64,000 bases of DNA from Mycolicibacter heraklionensis (GTDB lineage: Bacteria > Actinomycetota > Actinomycetes > Mycobacteriales > Mycobacteriaceae): the NCBI RefSeq assembly GCF_019645815.1, contig NZ_CP080997.1, positions 4,840,880 to 4,904,879 on the forward strand, in the 5' to 3' direction. This document shows positions 57,887 to 64,000 of this stretch, one piece after another. The notes beneath the pieces are model-generated. The model did not search any database. It saw only the letters and a program-made list of their open reading frames with translations, and was not told the DNA's origin. Both the position numbers and the translations under genes were made by a program. Each line of letters begins with the position of its first letter. The first letter of the stretch is position 1.

Positions 57887-58315
57887 TCAGAACTGAGCGG
57901 CGCCGAATCCGGCCAGCAGTACCGAGAAACCGCCGATCTCGCCCACGATGAGCAACACCATGCCGACGCGCAGGAACCAGCCGCCCGACTCGAATTGGTT
58001 CGTGGTGTCACGCAGTGCGCCGTGCAGCATGTAGCTGCCGATCGCGGTGACGAAGAAGTACACCACCACCATCGCCGCGGTCATGTTGACCCAGGTCGGC
58101 CAGCCGCTGAGTTCGACGAACACCGCCACCAACAGCGTGGCGAAGGAGTACATCAGCGCCGCTCGGTGTGCGATGTCAACGTAGACGTGCGCCTGGCGAT
58201 TCTCCGAGGTGGCGATCTGCTGGTACTTCCATACCCCCAGCAGCAGCGCCAGCAGGAAGATCAGGCCGGCCGCCAACAGGGTCACCTTGGTGTCGATCCC
58301 CAGGGTTATGTCCAC
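57887..58315 (-). CDS. Small four-helix membrane protein
   Basis: The 142-residue product has four hydrophobic helices (VTLLAAGLIFLLALLLGVW, ALMYSFATLLVAVFVELSG, MTAAMVVVYFFVTAIGSYML, VGMVLLIVGEIGGFSVLLAGFG). No family recognised. GTG 58315 follows TAGGCT (58322-58327) by 6 bases, so start and leaderless promoter agree. It is convergent with ethR and divergent from the LLM oxidoreductase, 72 bp away. Confidence 0.72.
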   Translation of the reverse strand: MDITLGIDTKVTLLAAGLIFLLALLLGVWKYQQIATSENRQAHVYVDIAHRAALMYSFATLLVAVFVELSGWPTWVNMTAAMVVVYFFVTAIGSYMLHGALRDTTNQFESGGWFLRVGMVLLIVGEIGGFSVLLAGFGAAQF

Positions 58316-58387
58316 CGGGTGAGCCTACTTCCCACCACCTGAGTTCGCGGATTCACCGACCTGGTGATCGCCGCTAGGCTCGGCGGG

Positions 58388-59248
58388 ATGCGCTTCGCGT
58401 TCAAGACCTCACCGCAGAACACCACCTGGGCCGACATGCTGGCGGTCTGGCGAGCCGCGGACGATATCGACGTCTACGAGTCCGGCTGGACCTTCGACCA
58501 CTTCTACCCGATCTTCTCCGACCCCACCGGGCCGTGCCTGGAGGGCTGGACCACCCTGACGGCGTTGGCCCAGGCGACCACCCGGTTGCGAGTGGGCACC
58601 TTGGTGACCGGGATCCACTATCGCCATCCCGCCGTGCTGGCCAACATGGCCGCCGCCCTCGACATCATCTCCGGCGGACGGTTGGAGCTGGGAATCGGCG
58701 CGGGCTGGAACGAAGAGGAGTCGGGCGCCTACGGAATCGAGTTGGGCAGCATCTCCGAGCGCTTCGACCGCTTCGAGGAGGCCTGCCAGGTCCTCATCGG
58801 CCTGTTGAGCGCGGACACCACCACCTTTTCCGGCACCTATTACCAACTGACCGACGCCCGCAACGAGCCCAAGGGGCCGCAGCGCCCACACCCGCCGATC
58901 TGCATCGGCGGCAGCGGCGAGAAGCGCACCCTGAAGATCACGGCGAAATACGCCCAGCACTGGAACTTCGTCGGCGGCACTGCCGCCGAGTTCGCCCGCA
59001 AGCGCGACGTGTTGGCCGGCCATTGCGCCGATATCGGACGCGACCCGAAGCAGATCACCTTGTCGGCGCACCTGCGGTTGCAGCCGGATCTCGATTACGG
59101 CCGGTTGATGGAGGACGCCGCAGCCCTGGGCGCCGAGGGCTTGGACCTGGCGATCGTCTACCTGCCGGCGCCCTACGACCCGGCGGTGCTGGAACCGTTG
59201 GCCGAAGCGATCCGCGAGTCCGGCCTGCTGGCGCGGATTACGAACTGA
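58388..59248 (+). CDS. F420-dependent LLM-class oxidoreductase
   Basis: The 286-residue protein is of the luciferase-like monooxygenase fold. It has GWTFDHFYPIFSDPTGPCLEGWTTLTALA, RLRVGTLVTGIHYRHPAVLANMAA, ISGGRLELGIGAGWNEEE and PPICIGGSGEKRTLKITAKYA. Mycobacteria have many F420-dependent members acting on small molecules; the substrate is unknown. TAGGCT (58375-58380) lies 7 bases before ATG 58388, fixing the start over one 24 bp upstream. Confidence 0.88.
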   Translation: MRFAFKTSPQNTTWADMLAVWRAADDIDVYESGWTFDHFYPIFSDPTGPCLEGWTTLTALAQATTRLRVGTLVTGIHYRHPAVLANMAAALDIISGGRLELGIGAGWNEEESGAYGIELGSISERFDRFEEACQVLIGLLSADTTTFSGTYYQLTDARNEPKGPQRPHPPICIGGSGEKRTLKITAKYAQHWNFVGGTAAEFARKRDVLAGHCADIGRDPKQITLSAHLRLQPDLDYGRLMEDAAALGAEGLDLAIVYLPAPYDPAVLEPLAEAIRESGLLARITN

Positions 59249-59588
59249 TAACAGTCAGCAAACTCCGCTCGGGAATCCGCTCCCGCCGGTTCGGTCGAAC
59301 CTACGTCGCGAAGCGCAAGAGTTCGTCAGCGGTGATCAACCGCTCGTGCTTGGCTGGGAACTCCCGGCTCCTGCGCGGATGCCGCAGCAGTGACCAGGCC
59401 ATACGGCCCATCCGGTATCGGTATATCGGGTTGATGTACACGGCGCTGACCCCCGCCCCGGTTCGGACCAGATTGGAATAATGCGGACCATGTTAACGAG
59501 CTGTTAACGCGGATCACATAGCTGACCATTAGACACCCGTCGCATGGCAAACAAAACACGACGCGCCGACACTTGAGGTAGAAGTTGT
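59249..59588. other. Non-coding junction region
   Basis: About 340 bases without an intact gene. It contains the remnant reading frame listed at 59301-59492, and its right half (59465-59588) is AT-richer than surrounding DNA. No repeat, tRNA or integrase was seen. It separates genes shared with other mycobacteria from an accessory operon, so it may mark an insertion or deletion boundary. Confidence 0.45.
59301..59492 (-). pseudogene. Possible remnant of a protein C-terminus
   Basis: The minus strand is open from just after TAA (59493-59495) to TAG at 59301. It encodes HGPHYSNLVRTGAGVSAVYI then NPIYRYRMGRMAWSLLRHPR, and ends LITADELLRFAT. It has no ATG and no ribosome binding site, but composition is protein-like (Arg/Leu-rich, few rare codons). 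It looks like the end of a deleted gene. The parent family is not recognised, so the call is tentative. Confidence 0.3.
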
Positions 59589-60197
59589 TCAAGTGACGCG
59601 TGGGGCTGTAGTCGTGAGTCGTTCGGCGGCCAGCCGACGAGCTCGAACGATCGGCGCGACGGACCGTTCGACTTTGGAGCCCACCAATGCGCCGTCATAG
59701 AGCAACTGCAGGTCGCCCGCCCGCTCCTCGGCGTCGGCAACACCGGCTTGAGCGAGGAGACCCGCCAACGTCGTGTGCATCCAGCGACGATGCGCCACCA
59801 CCGGCTCGAGTTCGGTCCCCGCGTACGCGCCGGCCGCGTTGACATAGAGGCACCCGCGGTAGCGGCGCTTCTTGGCGGCCGCCGCGGCCAGGTCGAAGAA
59901 CAACAGGATCTGCTCGACGGGATCGTCCAGTCGAGCCGCGGCACCGCGATAGCGCTTGCGATCAGCCTGATCCAAAGCATGGAGGTAGGCCAGCACGAGC
60001 GCGTCCTTTGAACCGTAGAGGCTGTAAAGGCTCGCCTTGGCGACCCCGGCTTCGGCCAAGATCCGGTCTATACCCACTTCCCGAATGTCTTGTGCCGCAA
60101 AGAGTTCGGTTGCCTTCTCGAGCAGACGTTGCGCGGGCGGCGCGCCGCGCGTGGCGTGCGAGGCCTGATCCCGGCCCGATCCGGTCGTGCGCGTCAT
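59589..60197 (-). CDS. TetR-family regulator of the flavoenzyme/ABC operon
   Basis: The 202-residue regulator has the HTH DIREVGIDRILAEAGVAKAS followed by LYSLYGSKDALVLAYL and a C-terminal helical domain with RGCLYVNAAGAYAG. ATG 60197 lies six bases after TAATCT (60204-60209), leaderless. A perfect 22-bp inverted repeat lies between it and the divergent operon, at 60222-60243. Repression of that operon is expected. Confidence 0.86.
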   Translation of the reverse strand: MTRTTGSGRDQASHATRGAPPAQRLLEKATELFAAQDIREVGIDRILAEAGVAKASLYSLYGSKDALVLAYLHALDQADRKRYRGAAARLDDPVEQILLFFDLAAAAAKKRRYRGCLYVNAAGAYAGTELEPVVAHRRWMHTTLAGLLAQAGVADAEERAGDLQLLYDGALVGSKVERSVAPIVRARRLAAERLTTTAPRVT

Positions 60198-60221
60198 GGC
60201 AGCAGATTAACCCAGTCGCTT

Positions 60222-60243
60222 CGATAGACAGGGTTGTCTATCG
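60222..60243. promoter_or_regulatory. Perfect TetR operator before the accessory operon
   Basis: CGATAGACA and its exact complement TGTCTATCG flank GGGT, giving 9-bp arms with a 4-base centre. It lies 13 bp upstream of the TetR -10 box and 42 bp before the first gene of the divergent operon. It is the best-formed operator in this part of the window. Confidence 0.85.
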
Positions 60244-60284
60244 CTGGCACCGTCGTAGCCATCCGACGGCGAAAGGACAATCCC

Positions 60285-60818
60285 ATGACTCTGTACCTCT
60301 ACGAGATCGCTCCGCTGCGCCTCGACCGCTCCGACGCCGACCGGGCAATCAAGGAACTCGACGCCGTCATCCACCGAGACGGCGGCGAACTGATCGAGGC
60401 CCAGGTGACCGGTGAGGCGCACCGGATCTTCGCGATCGCGGAATTCGGCTCCTGTCAGGCGCCTTCGATCGACGCGGCGACGTTGTCGGTGGCCGAGGCC
60501 AGCGGTCCGCACCCGGTACGACTGGTCGGCGCCGAACTCGCGGAACTCAAAGCCGCCCGCCCCGGCGCAGGCTATCTCGTCGAATGGGACCTGCCCGCCG
60601 ATTTGGACATGGACACCTATCTGGCCCGTAAGAAGGCCAAGTCGCCGAAATACGCCGATGTCCCCGAGGTGACCTTCTTGCGCACCTACGTGCGCGAAGA
60701 CATGGACAAGTGCCTGTGCTTCTACGACGCCCCGGACGAGACCGCGGTCCGCCGGGCTCGCGAGGCCGTCACCACCCCGATCGACCGACTGCACCGGCTG
60801 GAAGGCGAGCAACGGTGA
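60285..60818 (+). CDS. DUF4242 (SCO4226-like) protein
   Basis: The 177-residue protein starts MTLYLYEIAPLRLDRSDAD after GAAAGGA. Its two halves resemble ferredoxin-like alpha/beta domains; the second (VTFLRTYVREDMDKCLCFYDAPDETAVRRAREAV) matches DUF4242, the family of the nickel-binding SCO4226. Upstream starts are open but lie in the operator. GTGA overlap with the next gene puts it at the head of an operon of at least five genes. Confidence 0.72.
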   Translation: MTLYLYEIAPLRLDRSDADRAIKELDAVIHRDGGELIEAQVTGEAHRIFAIAEFGSCQAPSIDAATLSVAEASGPHPVRLVGAELAELKAARPGAGYLVEWDLPADLDMDTYLARKKAKSPKYADVPEVTFLRTYVREDMDKCLCFYDAPDETAVRRAREAVTTPIDRLHRLEGEQR

Positions 60819-61861
60819 GCGCTCCGGTGCACCTCGTGCACACCGCGCTGGCCGACCTCACCGCGATCGTGGCGGACCGCGCCGAGGCGCTCGACTCCGG
60901 TGGTCTTGACGTCCGTGACGACCTGACCCGCTTCGGGTCGGCGGGATTCTTCGAGGCGGCACTGCGCGACGACGGCCTGCCGGAGTTGGTTTCCATGATC
61001 GAACACACCGCGGCGGCGAGCCTGGCGGTCGGATTCTCATTGTGGGCGCACACCATGGCGGTGACCTACCTGGCCCACGCGCCGGCGCCGGCACGGGAGG
61101 GCAGGCTGGAGGCGCTGAGCACCGGCGCCCGCGCTGGAGTGACGGCGATGGCCGCCGGGCTCAAGCAGGTCGCCGGCCTGGGCCCGGTTCCGCTGGTCGC
61201 CGAGGGCTCCGGTGACGATCTGCGGATCACCGGACCGATTCACTGGGCGTCCAACGTCTTCGACGATTCCCTGATCGTGTTGCCGGCCCGCCGCCCCGAC
61301 GGTGCAACCCTGGTTGCGGTGGTCGATGCGAATCTTCCGGGCATCACGATCAACCCGGCTCCGGACTTGATGGCGCTGGAGGCCACCGCCTCGACATCGC
61401 TGCGCCTGCACGATGTCGCGGTCTCACCGGAGCAGATTCTCACCGACGACCTGGCGTCCTTCGTCAGCACGATTCGACCGACATTTCTGTTGCTGCAGAC
61501 CGCCTTCTGCGTCGGAGTGGCCGCCGCCGCGCTCGAGGGCGCCGGGCAGGCCGGCGGCAGGCTGGCCGAGCAGTTCGGTACCGAGCGCGCCGAACTCGGC
61601 CAACAGCTCCACGAGCTGCGCGACAAGCTGTTCACGCTGGCCGGCCGCTCGCACGCGGCCGGCCTCGCCGAGATCATTCGGCTGCGCCTGGACGCCGCGA
61701 CCACCGCGGTGAACGCCACCCGGCTGGAATCGACGTTGGCCGGCGGCGCCGGCTACGCCACCCGCAGCGCGGCCAACCGGCGCTTTCGGGAAGCGGCCTT
61801 TCTCCCCATCCAATCGCCATCGGAAGGACAACTGCGGTGGGAACTGAGTCGGTACGTGTAG
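60815..61861 (+). CDS. Acyl-CoA-dehydrogenase-like flavoenzyme
   Basis: The 348-residue protein has the ACAD mid-section (GVTAMAAGLKQVAGLGPVPLVAEGSGDDLRI, GPIHWASNVFDDSLIVLPARR) and the C-terminal helical domain (FCVGVAAAALEGAGQAGG, ATRSAANRRFREAAFLPIQSP). It is shorter than typical ACADs (about 380-400) and lacks a clear catalytic Glu, so it may be a DszC/SfnC-type flavin monooxygenase acting on sulfur compounds. The ABC importer of sulfonate type beside it supports that. The next gene starts 25 bp inside it. Confidence 0.75.
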   Translation: MSAPVHLVHTALADLTAIVADRAEALDSGGLDVRDDLTRFGSAGFFEAALRDDGLPELVSMIEHTAAASLAVGFSLWAHTMAVTYLAHAPAPAREGRLEALSTGARAGVTAMAAGLKQVAGLGPVPLVAEGSGDDLRITGPIHWASNVFDDSLIVLPARRPDGATLVAVVDANLPGITINPAPDLMALEATASTSLRLHDVAVSPEQILTDDLASFVSTIRPTFLLLQTAFCVGVAAAALEGAGQAGGRLAEQFGTERAELGQQLHELRDKLFTLAGRSHAAGLAEIIRLRLDAATTAVNATRLESTLAGGAGYATRSAANRRFREAAFLPIQSPSEGQLRWELSRYV

Positions 61862-62577
61862 CCCAGGGCAGCAAGCGGTTTGGCTCCGTCACCGTCTTGC
61901 GCGATATCAATATCTCGGTCGGCGACGGGGAGTTCGTCGCGGTCCTGGGCAGCAGTGGCAGCGGCAAGTCGACACTGCTGCGGGTGCTGGCCGGGCTGGA
62001 GTCGCTGGACGGCGGCACTGTCACCTGGAATTCCGACGGCAACCGGCCACGTACCGGTGTGGTGTTCCAGCGGCCGCTGCTGATGCCCTGGCTCACCGTC
62101 GCCGACAATGTGGCCTACGCACGGCGATTCGCCGCCCACCGCGCTGACTTCGACCCGGCGCGCGCCGCTGAGTTGATGGCCCGATTCGGTGTCGACCAGC
62201 TGGCCGATCGCTACCCCGATCAGCTGTCGGGAGGTCAGGCGCAACGGGTGGCCATTCTGCGCGCGGTGGCCACCAACCCGCGGTTGTTGTTGCTCGACGA
62301 ACCGTTCAGCGCCCTGGACCCGACCACCCGCACCGACCTACAGGGCTGGCTGGCGCAGTTGGCAGCGGAGCTGGGGGTGACCGTTGTCCTGGTGACTCAC
62401 GATGTCGACGAAGCACTGCGGCTGGCCGAGCGGGTCGTGCTGCTCGGCGCCGACGGGCGACTGCGCAACGAGTGGCTGGTCGGCGGCACCGCAGCGGACG
62501 ATCACGCCGGCCTGCGACAGGAGATCTTGGCGCACTACGACGCCGACCGCGTCGGCGACGTAGGAGTGCGGGCGTGA
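61837..62577 (+). CDS. ABC transporter ATPase, nitrate/sulfonate/taurine type
   Basis: The 246-residue ATPase has Walker A (GSSGSGKST), Q-loop (GVVFQRPLLMPW), signature (LSGGQAQR), Walker B (RLLLLDEPF) and switch His (VTHDVDEA), in the SsuB/TauB/NrtD group. GTG at 61837 overlaps the flavoenzyme by 25 bp and is preceded by GGAAGGA. It works with the permease and binding protein downstream. Confidence 0.93.
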   Translation: MGTESVRVAQGSKRFGSVTVLRDINISVGDGEFVAVLGSSGSGKSTLLRVLAGLESLDGGTVTWNSDGNRPRTGVVFQRPLLMPWLTVADNVAYARRFAAHRADFDPARAAELMARFGVDQLADRYPDQLSGGQAQRVAILRAVATNPRLLLLDEPFSALDPTTRTDLQGWLAQLAAELGVTVVLVTHDVDEALRLAERVVLLGADGRLRNEWLVGGTAADDHAGLRQEILAHYDADRVGDVGVRA

Positions 62578-63743
62578 CCACGCTGACCCGGCGCGGCCTG
62601 CTGATCGGCGCGGCGGCTGCCGCGGCGGCCGGCGGCGTCTTCGGGATCGGCGATCTGGCCCGCAGTGCCACCGTCGGCCGCGCCTCCGACAGCACCGGCC
62701 CGCTGCGCATCGGTTACCTGCCGATCACTGACGCCGCCCCACTGTTGCTGGCGCACAGCGCCGCGTTGTATCCGGCCGGGCTGGTCAGTTCGGCCAAACC
62801 CGTGCTGTTCCGCAGCTGGGCAGCGCTGGGCGAGGCCTTCGTCACCGGCAAAGTGGATGTGGTGCATCTACTGATGCCGATGGCCGTCCAGCTGCGCTAC
62901 GCCCTGGGCGGCGGCGTTCGAGTATTGGGCTGGAATCACACCAACGGCTCGGCGCTGACCGTGGCGCCGCACATCAAGGACCTGGCGGACCTGGCCGGCA
63001 CCCAAGTGGCCATCCCGTTCTGGTGGTCCATCCACAACATCGTGCTGCAGCAGCTGCTGCGCGCGCACGGATTGCGACCAGTCGTGCGACGCAGCGCTTC
63101 TCGCGCCGCACGCACCGTGGAGCTGATCGTGATGAGCCCATCGGACATGGTGCCCGCACTGGCCAACCGCTCGATCGGCGGCTACGTCGTGGCAGACCCG
63201 TTCAACGCGGTCGCCCAGATCAAGAAGATCGGCCGCATCCACACCTTCCTCGGCGACGTCTGGCGTGACCACGCCTGCTGCGTGCTCATCACCCGCGACG
63301 ACGTGATCGCCCAGCGACCCACCGCCATCCAACAGGTGACCGACGCCGTGGTCGGCGCCCAGCTGCTGCTGAACTCCGACCGCGTCAAAGCGGCCAAAGC
63401 CCTTGGCGGGGGCCACTACCTGCCGCAACCGGTGCCGGCGGTGCAGCTGGCGCTCACCTATCCCGATCCCCCGTATCCGCTGGCGCATCCGGACTGGCAG
63501 CCGCAGCGGTTGGGCTTCACCCCGTTTCCCTTTGCCGGCTTCACCCACCGCCTCGTCGAGGCCATGGGTGAGACGGTCATCGACGGCGATCGCCGCTTCC
63601 TGGACCGATTGGATCCCGCCCGGGTGCACGCTGACCTCGTCGACGACCAGTTCGTGCGATCTGCCCTGGCGCAACACGGCGGGCCCGGCGCGTTCGGCCT
63701 GGCCGCATCCCTCACCCGAGAAGAACAGGTACTCGCCTCATGA
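62574..63743 (+). CDS. ABC transporter substrate-binding protein with Tat-like signal
   Basis: The 389-residue protein has a twin-arginine signal (TRRGLLIGAAAAAAAGGVFG) and a two-lobe SBP fold of the NMT1/nitrate-sulfonate type: RIGYLPITDAAPLLLAHSAALYPAG, FVTGKVDVVHLLMP, IPFWWSIHNIVLQQLL and GGYVVADPFNAVAQI. It lacks a lipobox Cys, so membrane attachment is not clear. A Tat route suggests a folded or cofactor-bound protein. GTGA overlap with the ATPase and ATGA overlap with the permease show tight coupling. Confidence 0.88.
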   Translation: MTTLTRRGLLIGAAAAAAAGGVFGIGDLARSATVGRASDSTGPLRIGYLPITDAAPLLLAHSAALYPAGLVSSAKPVLFRSWAALGEAFVTGKVDVVHLLMPMAVQLRYALGGGVRVLGWNHTNGSALTVAPHIKDLADLAGTQVAIPFWWSIHNIVLQQLLRAHGLRPVVRRSASRAARTVELIVMSPSDMVPALANRSIGGYVVADPFNAVAQIKKIGRIHTFLGDVWRDHACCVLITRDDVIAQRPTAIQQVTDAVVGAQLLLNSDRVKAAKALGGGHYLPQPVPAVQLALTYPDPPYPLAHPDWQPQRLGFTPFPFAGFTHRLVEAMGETVIDGDRRFLDRLDPARVHADLVDDQFVRSALAQHGGPGAFGLAASLTREEQVLAS

Positions 63744-64000
63744 CGACCGTCGCAGTGCAGCGCAGTGACCAGCCCGGCCCCGGTGCCGATGCGGGCGGGC
63801 GGTCTCGGTGGTGGCCGCGGGTATGGCCGCCGGTCGCCAGTGTCGGCGTTGCCATCACGCTGTGGTGGGCGGCCACATCTGCACTCTGCGCGCCGCAGTC
63901 ACTGCTGCGGCAGACCGCACCGCAGCATGTCCTTGCGGCGCTGGCGGACCTGGTCAGTCGGGGCGTGCTGGTGGCCGACACCGCCGTGAGCCTCTACCGT
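63740..64000 (+). CDS. ABC transporter permease (N-terminal part, cut by window end)
   Basis: ATG 63740 overlaps the binding-protein stop by 4 bp. The 87 visible codons give a Pro/Arg-rich cytoplasmic tail followed by a first membrane helix (WPPVASVGVAITLWWAATSAL) and SLLRQTAPQHVLAALADLVSRGVL, as expected for an SsuC/TauC-type permease before its main domain. The catalytic EAA loop lies outside the window. Confidence 0.82.
   Translation, partial: MTTVAVQRSDQPGPGADAGGRSRWWPRVWPPVASVGVAITLWWAATSALCAPQSLLRQTAPQHVLAALADLVSRGVLVADTAVSLYR

Noticed and set aside
58166..58370. Open frames overlapping the small four-helix membrane protein and its upstream gap
   Set aside because: The frames are short, Arg/Pro-rich shadows; the minus-strand membrane protein with its TAGGCT promoter explains the region.
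1..64000. tRNA, rRNA, insertion sequence or prophage genes
   Set aside because: No tRNA cloverleaf ending, rRNA, transposase or integrase was recognised. The HNH gene is the only mobile-type candidate.

Overview
The window is high-GC actinobacterial DNA and reads as a mycobacterial chromosome. The evidence is a complete mycolic-acid and arabinogalactan locus (accD4, pks13, fadD32, a cutinase-like lipase, two antigen-85-family genes, aftB, ubiA, glfT2, glf), erp, the EspR and Hns-like regulators, and the ethA/ethR pair. Gene order follows the M. tuberculosis block Rv3799c to Rv3855 closely, so that genome is the reference for names; Rv numbers are recalled, not searched. The species cannot be fixed from sequence alone. 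PE/PPE genes, the sulfolipid cluster (Rv3820c to Rv3828c) and insertion sequences are absent, which argues against the M. tuberculosis complex.

Layout. 1-18091 (minus strand): cell-envelope genes, many joined by 4-bp stop/start overlaps. 18391-21206: erp and a peptidoglycan-recognition amidase with LGFP repeats. 21216-24431 (minus): a HAD phosphatase and three tandem PlsC-type acyltransferases. 24515-29214: a metallo-beta-lactamase/Rieske protein and its small partner, then an FAD oxidoreductase, a TetR repressor and a small membrane protein linked by two near-identical operators. 29282-33903: an mmpS-mmpL operon between two paralogous TetR genes. 33989-35449: a 13E12-type DUF222/HNH gene under an SOS box. 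35450-41059: serS, secretion and metallopeptidase genes, pheA and an IdeR-controlled DUF2470 gene. 41091-44179: an inserted CPBP membrane protease and an unusual secreted protein with a Gly-rich PGRS block fused to a GH5 endoglycoceramidase-like domain. 44374-48146: an LCP protein, ferritin with IdeR-like sites, glpQ1 and a zinc-ribbon membrane protein. 48147-48981: a cluster of DnaA-box-like sequences, a CRP-like site and a 52-residue membrane protein. 48982-54892: sodA, a GDT1-type transporter, espR, an inserted YcnI/CopC copper pair, hns and rraA. 54904-57879: a YggS-type PLP protein, ethA and ethR. 57887-64000: accessory genes ending in a TetR-controlled operon for an acyl-CoA-dehydrogenase-like flavoenzyme and a sulfonate/nitrate-type ABC importer, cut by the window end.

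How it works together. The left third encodes mycolate condensation (AccD4, FadD32, Pks13), transfer of mycolates to the wall (antigen 85) and building of the arabinogalactan that receives them (UbiA, AftB, GlfT2, Glf). The middle and right combine iron and redox control (IdeR sites, ferritin, SodA), nucleoid proteins (EspR, Hns) and small drug- or lipid-related regulons. A recurring signal is a TAnnnT-like -10 box 6-8 bases before the start codon with no Shine-Dalgarno sequence. It occurs at about 17 genes, points to extensive leaderless transcription, and was used to choose several starts.
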